The notes under the pieces are model-generated. The model ran no database searches and was not told the origin of the DNA. It was given only the letters and a program-made list of their open reading frames with translations. Position numbers and translations under genes: made by a program. Below, piece after piece: positions 15,593 to 25,599 of a stretch of DNA of 64,000 bases. The stretch comes from G965276765 sp965276825. Its GTDB lineage: Bacteria; Actinomycetota; Acidimicrobiia; Acidimicrobiales; Palsa-688. Within the stretch, counting starts at the first letter, position 1. Every line of letters starts with the position of its first letter. The stretch covers positions 248,001 through 312,000 of the forward strand of contig OZ255630.1 of assembly GCA_965276825.1 (NCBI GenBank), in the 5' to 3' direction.

Positions 15593-16489
15593 ATGCGGGT
15601 GCTCGTGACCGGCAGGAGCGGATTCGTCGGCGGCTGGCTCGTGGGCCATCTGGCCGACATCGGCGACGACGTCGTCGCCCTCGACGACGACCTCGACATC
15701 CTCGACGAGGCGGCGCTCACCGACGCCGTGGTCGCCGCCGCCCCCGACGCCATCTGCCACCTCGCCGCCCAGGCCAGCGTGGGGGCGTCGTGGAAGGACC
15801 CGGCGACGACCTTCTCGGTCAACACCATCGGCACGGTCCGGCTGCTCGCCGCGGCCGAGGCCTGCGGCGCGCGACCCCGTGTCCTCTTGATCAGCTCCGC
15901 CGAGGTGTACGGCGCGGTGACGCCCCACGAGCTCCCGCTGCGCGAGGACAGGACGCTCGCGCCGGCCAGCCCGTACGCCGCGAGCAAGGCGGCCGCGGAG
16001 ATGGCCGGGATCGGGGCGTGGCTCGGGCGGGGGCTCGAGGTGCTCAGGGCCAGGCCGTTCAACCACACCGGACCCGGTCAGCGGCCCGACTTCGTCGTGC
16101 CCTCCCTGGCCCGGCAGGTCGCCCAGGTCCGCGCTACGGGCGCCCCGTCGCTGCTCGCCGGCAACCTCGAGGCCAGGCGCGACATCGCCGACGTCCGCGA
16201 CGTCGTCGTCGCCTACCGGGCCCTCCTCGAGCACGGCGCCCCCGGCGCGGTCTACAACGTCTGCACCGGGCGGTCGGTCGCCATCGCCGACGTGGCCAGG
16301 GCCCTCCTCGACGCCGAAGGCCTCGACGTCCCCATCGAGGTCGACCCGGCCCGGATCCGGCCGATCGACATCCCCGAGCTGAGGGGCGATCCGGCCGCGC
16401 TCACCGCCGCCACCGGCTGGTCGCCGTCGATCCCCCTCGACCAGACTCTCCGCGACATCCTGGCCGCCTTCCGCACCCCGGCGGCCTGA
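15593..16489 (+). CDS. NAD-dependent epimerase/dehydratase, GDP-4-keto-6-deoxymannose reductase (RMD)-like
   Basis: 298 residues. VLVTGRSGFVGGWLVGHL binds the dinucleotide; AICHLAAQASVGASW, LLISSAEVYG and YAASKAAAE (catalytic Tyr and Lys) follow. RARPFNHTGPGQRPDFVVPSLARQ and the RRDIADVRDVV block are typical of RMD/GMD-type reductases that reduce GDP-4-keto-6-deoxymannose. The family is certain; the exact sugar is inferred. A GMD partner is not in the window, although phosphomannomutase and a phosphomannose isomerase-like gene are 12 kb away. Confidence 0.8.
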   Translation: MRVLVTGRSGFVGGWLVGHLADIGDDVVALDDDLDILDEAALTDAVVAAAPDAICHLAAQASVGASWKDPATTFSVNTIGTVRLLAAAEACGARPRVLLISSAEVYGAVTPHELPLREDRTLAPASPYAASKAAAEMAGIGAWLGRGLEVLRARPFNHTGPGQRPDFVVPSLARQVAQVRATGAPSLLAGNLEARRDIADVRDVVVAYRALLEHGAPGAVYNVCTGRSVAIADVARALLDAEGLDVPIEVDPARIRPIDIPELRGDPAALTAATGWSPSIPLDQTLRDILAAFRTPAA

Positions 16490-16520
16490 GGTCCTGGCCC
16501 CATCGGAGGCAGGCCGGCGG

Positions 16521-17000
16521 TCAGTCCAGGCCGACGGCGGCGCGCAGCCGGGCCTCGGGCGCCTCGACCGCGGCCCGCAGCGACCCGACCACCTCCCGCG
16601 CCCCGGCCGGCAGGCGCTCCTCCAGGGCGTCGACCTGCTCGTCGAGCTGCCTGCGGGTCGGGGCGACGCGCTCGTCGAGCGTCCTCGCCAGCTCCACCAG
16701 CTGGGTGCGCGCCGAGGCCACGTTGGGCCCGACCTGCCCGCTCAGATCATCGATCAGGCTCCGGCCGTTGGTGGACAGCTGGGCCACGTCCACACCTTCG
16801 AGTCGCTTGGCCAGCTCCGAGCCTTCGAGTCGCTTGGCCAGCTCTGAGCCCTCGAGTCGCTTGGCCAGCTCCCGGCGTCGGACCTGGGCCCGCTGGAACC
16901 CGAGCACGCCGAGGCCCACGGCCACGTAGGCGCCGTCCCTCACCGCCCTCTCGGCGTCGTCGACCAGCTTGGAGATGTCGGATGTCGGACGTGCGGCCAT
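16521..17000 (-). CDS. Helical protein with 9-residue repeats, unknown function
   Basis: 159 residues from an ATG preceded by AGGAGG. A hydrophobic stretch (AYVAVGLGVLGF, residues 24-35) could be a short membrane contact. Residues 42-69 contain three copies of SELAKRLEG, then a long amphipathic region follows (LDERVAPTRRQLDEQVDALEERL) that suggests a coiled coil or apolipoprotein/phasin-like helix. No catalytic motif is visible. It resembles small actinobacterial envelope-associated helical proteins, but I cannot assign a family. An 18-bp tandem repeat lies in its upstream region. Confidence 0.65.
   Translation of the reverse strand: MAARPTSDISKLVDDAERAVRDGAYVAVGLGVLGFQRAQVRRRELAKRLEGSELAKRLEGSELAKRLEGVDVAQLSTNGRSLIDDLSGQVGPNVASARTQLVELARTLDERVAPTRRQLDEQVDALEERLPAGAREVVGSLRAAVEAPEARLRAAVGLD
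16795..16875. repeat. Three in-frame 27-bp tandem repeats
   Basis: Units at 16795, 16822 and 16849 differ by only a few bases, except at the end of the third. They encode the 9-residue repeats of the minus-strand helical protein. Confidence 0.9.
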
Positions 17001-17056
17001 GGTTCCTCCTGGGATCCGGGCGCCGGGTAGACGGCGCCCTGCTCGTTGCCATCTCC

Positions 17057-17147
17057 GTGCCAGCTGAAGTGTCGGTGCTAGCTGAAGTGTCGGTGCTAGC
17101 TGAAGTGTCGGTGCTAGCTGAAGTGTCGGTGCTAGCTGAAGTGTTCG
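17057..17147. repeat. Five 18-bp tandem repeats upstream of the helical protein gene
   Basis: Unit GTGCTAGCTGAAGTGTCG at 17057, 17075, 17093, 17111 and 17129; the first has C for T at position 5 and the last an extra T. Each unit contains the palindrome GCTAGC (GCCAGC in the first). The array starts 57 bp before the ATG at 17000 (minus) and lies within the 274-bp divergent gap. Just beyond it TATAAC (17154-17159) on the plus strand could be a -10. No spacers exist, so this is not a CRISPR. Confidence 0.9.
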
Positions 17148-17274
17148 TCAGTGTATAACAGTTGCAAGCACCTGGCGACGAGACACCCGTCACCGGGAGG
17201 GCCCGACAGCGACGGCGGACGCCCGGCATGACCGGGCGGGTCCCGGCCCGACCACTAGGCTGACGCCCCCGAAC

Positions 17275-20200
17275 ATGGATGCCGACCCGCTCGTCCCGCC
17301 TGTCGTTGCGGTCGTCGTCGCCTCCGACCCCGGCCCCTGGTTCGAGGAGACGCTCTCGGCGCTCGGCGCCCAGGACTACTCCAACCTCTCGGTGCTGGTG
17401 ATCGACGCCGGCGGCGGCGCCGACCCGACCCCGCTCGTCGCCGGCGTGCTCCCCGACGCCTACGTCCGAAGAACCGGCGGACAAGACCTTCGCGGAGTCG
17501 ACACGGACGCCGCGCCCGGCTGGGCGGCCGCGGCCAACGAGGTGATCGGGGTCGTCGACGGGGCGTCGCACTACTTCTTCTGCCACGACGACGCCGCCGC
17601 TGACCCCGACGCCATCCGCCTGCTCGTGGAGGAGGCGTTCCGCAGCAACGCGGCGGTGACCGGCGCCAAGCTGGTCGACTGGTCCGATCCGGCGTCGCTG
17701 CGCGCCGTCGGGCTCGGTGCCGACCGCCTCGGCGCGGTCCACCCCCTGGTGGAGGCCGGGGAGCTCGACCAGGCCCAGCACGACGCGGTGCGCGACGTCT
17801 TCGCCGTCCCCGCCGCCGCCATGCTGGTGCGGGCCGACCTCTTCGCCGCCCTCGGTGGCTTCGACCCTGCGCTCGACGGGGGCGCGGCCGAGCTCGACCT
17901 GTGCTGGCGAGCCCAGCTGGCCGGCGGCCGGGTGATCGTCGCTCCTGCCGCCCGGGTCCGCCACCTCGAGGCCGCCCGCCCCGACCGACCGGCCGCGCGG
18001 GCCGGTCCCGAGCCGGCGGAACACCAGCGGATCCGGACCCTTCTCGTCTGCGCCGGCATCCCCACCCTCCTCTGGCTCCTGCCGGTGGCCGCCGTGCTCC
18101 TGGTCGCCGAGTCGCTGGCCAGCCTGCTCCTCGGCCGCCCCGGTGAGGCGGCGCGGCGCATCAGCGGCCTGAGCGCCCCGTTCCGCCGACCCGCACCGAC
18201 GTGGCGGGCCAGGCGGCGGGCGCAGCGCGTGCGCCAGGTGCCCGACCGCCGCCTCCGTCGCCTCCAGACGCCAGGCAACACCCGGCTGCGCGGGTGGGCC
18301 AGACGCCACCTCGACGACGCCCCGCTCCCGCCGGTCACCGCCGTCCAGGAGACCACCGGCGCACCGGAGCCCGCCGGGATGCGGGTCGCGCCCGACGACG
18401 CGTCGGCCGCCCCGGGCACCTGGCGCCTCGCCCTGGGGGCCGCGGCGGTCCTGGTCGTCGTGTTCGCCGTCGGCAGCAGGAGCCTGCTCGGACCCGAGCT
18501 GCCCGACGTAGCCTCCCTCCCGGACACCTCCGCCGGGGTGGGGGCGCTGTGGCATGGCTGGCTCTCGACCTGGCAGGGCGCGGTGCTCGGTCGGAGCGGC
18601 CCGGCCAGCCCGGCCCTCGGACTGCTCGCCCTCGCCGGGACGCTGTTGTTCGGCGCCGTGGGCACCCTCCAGCACGTCCTCGTCCTCGGGCCGCTCGTCG
18701 TCGGGCCACTCGGCGCCTGGCGGGCGGCGCGCCCGTGGGGCTCGGCGCGGGGGCGGGTCGCCACCATGGTGGCGTACGCACTGGTCCCCGTCGGTCTCGA
18801 CGCCCTTTCGGTCGGTCACTGGGACGGCCTCATCGCCTACGCCGCCGCTCCCTGGCTGGTCGCCGGGCTCGTGCGGATCTCCGACGCCCTCCCGCTGCCG
18901 GGAACCGGGACGCGCGCCGTCCTCGGCCGGGTCGGAGCGGTCGGCCTGCTCACCGCAGTGGTCGCAGCGTTCGTCCCCTCGTGGCTGCTTGTGGTCCCGG
19001 TCGTGGCCGCGTCCCTCGCCGCCGGGTCGCTGCTCGTCGGTCAACGGCCCGTCGCCGTGCGGCTCCTCGCCGTCGGGGTGGCGGCCGGCGTGGTCGGGGC
19101 CGTGCTGCTCCTCCCCTGGTCGCTGCGGGTCATCGGCGACCCGACGACCATGTTCGGCGTCGCCCACGCCGGCGTGACCCACGAGAGCTTCGGCGCCGTG
19201 CTCCACCTCCACACCGGGTCGATCGGACTCGACGTCCTCGGGTGGGGCCTGCTGGCGGCTGCCGCCCTGCCCCTCGTGATCGGCAGGTCCTGGCGGCTGG
19301 CGTGGGCGGCCAGGCTGTGGGTCACGGCCCTCGTCGGGGCGTTGTGGGCGTGGGCCGGGCTGCGGGGGTGGGTGCCGATGGCCGACCCCGAGGTCGTCCT
19401 GGCCCCGGCCGGCTTCGCCCTCGCCGCTTCGGTCGGGCTCGGCGTCGTGGCCTTCGAGCTCGACCTCCCCGGCTACCGGTTCGGTTGGCGGCAGCTGACG
19501 TCGGCGGTGGCCGCCCTCGGGCTGGTGCTGGCCGCGGTGCCGGTGGTCGGGGCCACGGGCGGCGGCCGCTGGCACCTCCCTGGCGGCGGGGCATCGAGCG
19601 TCCTCACCTCCCTGCAGCGCACCACCGGCGGCGACTACCGGGTCCTCTGGATCGGCGCGCCCGACGCGCTTCCCCTGGCGTCGGAGCCCCTCGGTGGCAG
19701 CCAGGCGTTTGCCACGTCCTTCGACGGCCTGCCCGACGTGACCGGGGCGTGGGCGTCGGGTCGGGCCGGGGGAGCCGGGGTCCTCGCCGCCGACATCCGC
19801 CTGAGCGGCGCCGGCCTCACGACCAAGCTCGGCCACCTCCTGGCCGCCTTCGGCGTCCGCTACCTGGTGCTCCCGGCCGCCGACGGGCCCACCGGCACGG
19901 GCGCGGCCGCCGAGGTGACGTCACCCCAGCTGGCGCGCGGCCTGCTGCTGCAGACCGACCTGCGCCCGCTGACCGTCGACCCCTCCTACACCGTCTACGC
20001 CAACCAGGCGTGGGTGCCGGTCCGGGCGTCGGTCCCGGCGTCGACGGCGGCGTCGCTCGGCGTCGCCGGCCCGGCGGCGGCCCGCCTGCTCGGAGGCCTC
20101 GACCTGCAGGCCGCCGCGCCGGTGCTCGGCAGTGGCGCACCCGACGCCGCCAGCGGCCCCGTGGGCGCGGGGACGTCGGTCTACGTGGCCGCCACGCCGG

Positions 20201-20544
20201 CGGCCGCCTGGCGCCTGGCGGTGGACGGCCACCGGGTCGCGGCCCGTCGTGCCCTCGGCGTCGGCCAGACCTACGCGCTCCCCACCGGCGGCCGGGCCAC
20301 GATCGTGGCCAGGACCTCGCTGGTCTGGCGCACCCTCCAGATCGTCCTGGTCGCCGGGTGGGTGCTGCTCGTCGCCGCGCTGGTCGTCGATCGGAGGCGA
20401 CGGGCCCGCCATCCCGACGACCCGGTGCAGGCCGAGTGGTTCACCCCCCTGGCCCCGAGCAGGGGACGCAGGTCCCGCCGGACGAGGGCGGCGAGCACCG
20501 CGCCCGCCGGCATGGACAGCGACGAGGTGTGGATCGATGCCTGA
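17275..20544 (+). CDS. Large membrane protein with N-terminal family 2 glycosyltransferase domain
   Basis: 1089 residues. Residues 1-240 form a GT2 domain (VVAVVVASDPGPWFEETLSAL, VLVIDAGGGADPT, HDDAAADPDAIRLLVEEA, GGFDPALDGGAAELDLCWRAQ). A membrane part with about a dozen hydrophobic segments follows from residue 250, and then a large extracytoplasmic domain with VRYLVLPAADG. A last membrane segment and a basic tail end the protein. Such fusions are common in actinobacteria beside DUF5719 genes, as here (8-bp overlap), and are thought to build a cell-wall glycan. A TAGGCT hexamer lies 13 nt before the ATG. Donor and acceptor are unknown. Confidence 0.85.
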   Translation: MDADPLVPPVVAVVVASDPGPWFEETLSALGAQDYSNLSVLVIDAGGGADPTPLVAGVLPDAYVRRTGGQDLRGVDTDAAPGWAAAANEVIGVVDGASHYFFCHDDAAADPDAIRLLVEEAFRSNAAVTGAKLVDWSDPASLRAVGLGADRLGAVHPLVEAGELDQAQHDAVRDVFAVPAAAMLVRADLFAALGGFDPALDGGAAELDLCWRAQLAGGRVIVAPAARVRHLEAARPDRPAARAGPEPAEHQRIRTLLVCAGIPTLLWLLPVAAVLLVAESLASLLLGRPGEAARRISGLSAPFRRPAPTWRARRRAQRVRQVPDRRLRRLQTPGNTRLRGWARRHLDDAPLPPVTAVQETTGAPEPAGMRVAPDDASAAPGTWRLALGAAAVLVVVFAVGSRSLLGPELPDVASLPDTSAGVGALWHGWLSTWQGAVLGRSGPASPALGLLALAGTLLFGAVGTLQHVLVLGPLVVGPLGAWRAARPWGSARGRVATMVAYALVPVGLDALSVGHWDGLIAYAAAPWLVAGLVRISDALPLPGTGTRAVLGRVGAVGLLTAVVAAFVPSWLLVVPVVAASLAAGSLLVGQRPVAVRLLAVGVAAGVVGAVLLLPWSLRVIGDPTTMFGVAHAGVTHESFGAVLHLHTGSIGLDVLGWGLLAAAALPLVIGRSWRLAWAARLWVTALVGALWAWAGLRGWVPMADPEVVLAPAGFALAASVGLGVVAFELDLPGYRFGWRQLTSAVAALGLVLAAVPVVGATGGGRWHLPGGGASSVLTSLQRTTGGDYRVLWIGAPDALPLASEPLGGSQAFATSFDGLPDVTGAWASGRAGGAGVLAADIRLSGAGLTTKLGHLLAAFGVRYLVLPAADGPTGTGAAAEVTSPQLARGLLLQTDLRPLTVDPSYTVYANQAWVPVRASVPASTAASLGVAGPAAARLLGGLDLQAAAPVLGSGAPDAASGPVGAGTSVYVAATPAAAWRLAVDGHRVAARRALGVGQTYALPTGGRATIVARTSLVWRTLQIVLVAGWVLLVAALVVDRRRRARHPDDPVQAEWFTPLAPSRGRRSRRTRAASTAPAGMDSDEVWIDA

Positions 20545-22066
20545 GGCCACCCCGAGAGACCAGGCACCGGCGCACCGGCGCAGGGCCAGGGTCGACCGGC
20601 GCCCGGTGCTCGCGGCGCTCGCCGTGGTGGCCGCCGTCGGACTGGCCGTCGGCCGCGGCGGTGCCCGCCCGCCGCGCGCCGGTGTCACCACCGGGACGGG
20701 CCCGGTCGTGGCGCCCGCCGCCGCCCTGACCTCGTCGTGGTTCTGCGCCGGTGCCACCGACACGGCGACCGGCGCCGCCCCCGGGCGGCTGGTGCTGGCC
20801 AACGCCGGAGCGGCGGCCGTCGCCGGGACCGTCACCCTCGTGCCCGACCACGGGGCGAGGGTCGCCATCCCGGTCAGCGTGCCCGCACTCGGACGGATCG
20901 TGCTCCGCGAGGCGGTCCCCGGCGGCGCCGCCTGGCTCGGCGCCCTGGTCGACCTGTCAGGCGGCGAGGTCAGCGTCGAGCAGCAGATCACCAGCACCCT
21001 CGGTGACACCGCCGAGCCGTGCGCCACCGCCGGCTCCACCTCGTGGTACTTCGCCGGCGGGGCCACGCTCGTCAACGCGACGTCCACCGTCTCCCTGCTC
21101 AACCCGTACGCCACCCCGGCCATCGCCGACCTCACCTTCACGACCAACCAGGGCGTCGAGGCGCCCGGCGACTTCCAGGGCGTGGTCGTCCCGCCCGACA
21201 GCGTGGTCCCCATCGACCTTCGCAGCCATCTGCGCAGGCGCACCGCCATCGCCACCTCCGTCTCGGTCACCGCCGGGCGCCTGGTGGCCTGGAAGACCGA
21301 TGTCGTGACCCCCCCGGCGGCGGCCAGCCCCCTGCTCGGCACCAAGGCGGCGTCGCAACCCGACGCCGACCCGGCGTCCCCCTACCCGGGGGTCACCGAG
21401 ACGCTCGGCGCCCCTGCGCCCTCCACCTCGTGGTACTGGCCGGAGGGCGGGTCGTCGGCCGGGCTCACCGACAGGTACGCCATCTACAACCCCGGGCCGG
21501 GGACGGCGATGCTCCAGCTGGCCGTCTCCCTCGACCAGGGCACGGCCGAGCCGTACTCGCTCAAGCTCGGCCCCGACGAGGTGGTCGACGTGTCGACCGC
21601 AGGTCTGGCCAGGATCCCGTCGGGCGTGGGCTACTCGGCCGAGCTCGTCTCGACCAACGGCGTGGGGGTCGTGGCCGAGCGGGTCGTCGACGCGGCCGCC
21701 CCCTCGACGCTGCACGGCACCGCCGAGCTGCTCGGGGCGAGCCGGCCCGCCGACCGCTGGGTGGTCGCCGCCGGCCACACCTCGGCCTCCCTGGCCGAGT
21801 CGATCGTCGTCTCCAACCCGGGGACCACCGCGGCTCGCGTCGCGCTCGTCGCCCTGGCCGGCGGCCGGCAGACGCCCGTCACCGGGATCGCGCCGGCCGT
21901 CGTGGCTGCGCACGGCCGGCTGGTGTGGAACCTCGGGTCGCACCAGCCCGGCCTGGCCGCGGCCGTGGTGGTGCGCTCAACCATCCCGGTGGTCGTCGGC
22001 CGCGACCTGGTCGGCCAGGGGCGGCGGCCCGGGATCGGCCTGGCCCTCGCGGTCCCCGCACCCTGA
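20537..22066 (+). CDS. DUF5719 family membrane-anchored protein
   Basis: 509 residues. A basic N-terminus and one membrane segment (about residues 23-40) anchor an extracytoplasmic region built of repeated beta-rich modules, each with a SxWYFAGG/SWYWPEGG-like start and a later 'LLNPYATPA' or 'IYNPGPGTA' stretch. This repeat pattern is characteristic of DUF5719 proteins, which accompany GT2 membrane proteins in actinobacteria. The ATG lies within the last codons of that GT2 gene, so the two products are likely partners at the membrane. No enzyme motif is seen. Confidence 0.8.
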   Translation: MPEATPRDQAPAHRRRARVDRRPVLAALAVVAAVGLAVGRGGARPPRAGVTTGTGPVVAPAAALTSSWFCAGATDTATGAAPGRLVLANAGAAAVAGTVTLVPDHGARVAIPVSVPALGRIVLREAVPGGAAWLGALVDLSGGEVSVEQQITSTLGDTAEPCATAGSTSWYFAGGATLVNATSTVSLLNPYATPAIADLTFTTNQGVEAPGDFQGVVVPPDSVVPIDLRSHLRRRTAIATSVSVTAGRLVAWKTDVVTPPAAASPLLGTKAASQPDADPASPYPGVTETLGAPAPSTSWYWPEGGSSAGLTDRYAIYNPGPGTAMLQLAVSLDQGTAEPYSLKLGPDEVVDVSTAGLARIPSGVGYSAELVSTNGVGVVAERVVDAAAPSTLHGTAELLGASRPADRWVVAAGHTSASLAESIVVSNPGTTAARVALVALAGGRQTPVTGIAPAVVAAHGRLVWNLGSHQPGLAAAVVVRSTIPVVVGRDLVGQGRRPGIGLALAVPAP

Positions 22067-22079
22067 CCGGGGGCGCCGA

Positions 22080-24110
<2,031 letters not shown>

Positions 24111-24116
24111 GGAGCA

Positions 24117-24122
24117 ATGGTA
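24117..24122 (-). promoter_or_regulatory. -10 element TACCAT before ftsH
   Basis: On the minus strand the hexamer is 6 nt from the ftsH ATG; no Shine-Dalgarno is present. Confidence 0.5.
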
Positions 24123-24201
24123 GGCGGGGTCTCCTCCTATCCGGGCGCGAGCTTCGCGGACCCGTCCCCGGCTCGTGCGCGTGCCGGCCCGGCCCGGCCG
24201 G

Positions 24202-24207
24202 TACGCT
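24202..24207 (+). promoter_or_regulatory. -10 element TACGCT before the DUF3499 gene
   Basis: Seven nt before the ATG at 24215, and 80 bp from the divergent ftsH promoter. Confidence 0.45.
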
Positions 24208-24214
24208 TCGGCCG

Positions 24215-24445
24215 ATGCGAGCGACCCACTGCGCCCGTCCGGGTTGCGCCGGTGCCGCGTCGGCGTGGCTCACCTACGACTACGCGGCTCGGCGCGTCTG
24301 GCTCGACGACGGGCCCGGCCTGGTCAGCGGCGACCAGTGGGGCCTCTGCACCCCTCACGCAGGTCGGCTGCGCGCGCCCAGGGGGTGGACCGAGGTGGAC
24401 CGCAGGGGCGCGGCCACCGCCGACCCGGCGTCCCTGGTCCGCTGA
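24215..24445 (+). CDS. DUF3499 family small protein
   Basis: 76 residues. CARPGCAGAASAWLTYDYAARRVWL followed by LCTPHAGRLRAPRGWTEVDRR matches the actinobacterial DUF3499 family, which has a conserved CxRPGC and a CxxHA pair, suggesting a zinc site (Cys6, Cys11, Cys45, His48). Function unknown. In many actinobacteria it is near phosphomannomutase genes, which here are 4 kb downstream. It probably shares a message with the CPBP protease after it. Confidence 0.85.
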   Translation: MRATHCARPGCAGAASAWLTYDYAARRVWLDDGPGLVSGDQWGLCTPHAGRLRAPRGWTEVDRRGAATADPASLVR

Positions 24446-25179
24446 GCCCGGGTGGCTCAGCGGGCGTCCCGCCGCGCCGGTCCACCCTCGCGGCCAACGG
24501 CTGGGGCCTGGGCGAGGCCATCGGTGGATTCGTCGTCGGCCTGGTGCTGGCCAGCGTGGCGGCCTCGGTCGCCCTCTCGGCGGTCGGAGGTCGCCGCTCA
24601 CCGCTCCCGGTCGCGGCCACGGTGGCCGACGTGGTCGGTCTGTGGGTCGGCCTGCTCGGCGCGGCGATCGTCGCCAGCCGCCGCTACGGCCGAGGCGCGC
24701 TCGGGGACGACTACGGGCTGCGCATCCGCCCCGTCGACCTGCTCACCGGTGGCGCGGTGGGGATGGCCTCCCAGCTGCTCGTCATCCCGGCGCTGTACGT
24801 CCCGCTCGGTCACCTCGACCCGTCCCTCACCCGCCACCTCGGGGCTCCGGCGCAGCGCGACGTCTCCGCCGCCCACGGCGGCCTGGCCATCGGCGTGCTC
24901 TTCGTGACCCTCGCGGTCGGGGCGCCCATCGTCGAGGAGCTGTTCTTCCGCGGGCTGGTGCTGCGGGCCCTGGCCGGTCGTCTGCCCGCGCTCGCCGCCG
25001 TGGCCTGCTCGGCGCTGGCCTTCGCGCTGGCCCACTTCGAGGCCGCCCAGCTGCCCGGTCTTGCCCTGTTCGGTCTGCTGCTCGGATTGCTGGCCTGGCG
25101 CAGCGGGCGGCTGGGGCCGGGGATCGCGGCGCACGCCGCGTTCAACGCGGTCGCCGTGGTGAGCCTCGTGCACCACTGA
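24385..25179 (+). CDS. CPBP family intramembrane metalloprotease
   Basis: 264 residues from the conventional start GTG 24385. Several membrane helices carry the three family motifs: EELFFRGLVLRAL (EExxxR), FALAHFEAAQ (FxxxH) and HAAFNA (HxxxN). These form the glutamate/histidine site of CAAX-protease/bacteriocin-processing (Abi) proteins, which cleave within membranes. The GTG would overlap DUF3499 by 61 bp. An in-frame CTG at 24442 overlaps the DUF3499 stop as CTGA and gives a more natural N-terminus just before the first helix, so the first 19 codons may not be translated. Substrate unknown. Confidence 0.85.
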   Translation: MDRGGPQGRGHRRPGVPGPLSPGGSAGVPPRRSTLAANGWGLGEAIGGFVVGLVLASVAASVALSAVGGRRSPLPVAATVADVVGLWVGLLGAAIVASRRYGRGALGDDYGLRIRPVDLLTGGAVGMASQLLVIPALYVPLGHLDPSLTRHLGAPAQRDVSAAHGGLAIGVLFVTLAVGAPIVEELFFRGLVLRALAGRLPALAAVACSALAFALAHFEAAQLPGLALFGLLLGLLAWRSGRLGPGIAAHAAFNAVAVVSLVHH

Positions 25180-25391
25180 CCGAGGCTCCTGACTAGGCCG
25201 TTGTGACCACCTGATCGGCGGTCGCGGCCCCTCCCATCCTCCCGATGACCCCGGATGCCCACCGTGGATTCGCAGTTCGCCGGGGTTGCCGCCGCGGCGT
25301 GCCGACCGCCTCAAGGGACCGGGGCCGACCGACGAGACTCCTGCAGAGCCCCCGGCCGGCTCTCCGCTCCCGACGTCGAGGAGGACGATCG

Positions 25392-25559
25392 ATGAAGTGC
25401 CCGAGCTGCAAGCTCCACGACCTGGTCGTGATCACCATGAAGCTCGGCACCGAGCGGGTCGTCCTCCGGAGCTGCTCGTCGTGTGACCTGCGCTCCTGGG
25501 AGGGCCTCGACGGGTCCCTGCGCCTCGACTCGGTGCTCGATCTGGCCGGCGCCGCCTGA
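25392..25559 (+). CDS. Small zinc-ribbon protein
   Basis: 55 residues with two knuckles, CPSC near the N-terminus and CSSC near residue 31, a likely four-cysteine zinc ribbon. The ATG has a good GAGGAC site 7 nt upstream; the longer open frame before it is rejected. I do not recognise a specific family. The 211-bp gap before it shows no other gene. Confidence 0.7.
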   Translation: MKCPSCKLHDLVVITMKLGTERVVLRSCSSCDLRSWEGLDGSLRLDSVLDLAGAA

Positions 25560-25599
25560 CCGCCCGCACCTAGGCCGCCGGTTTGGGCAACATGTCGGG

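Noticed and set aside
17057..17147. CRISPR array
   Set aside because: The 18-bp units are contiguous with no spacers and there are no cas genes.
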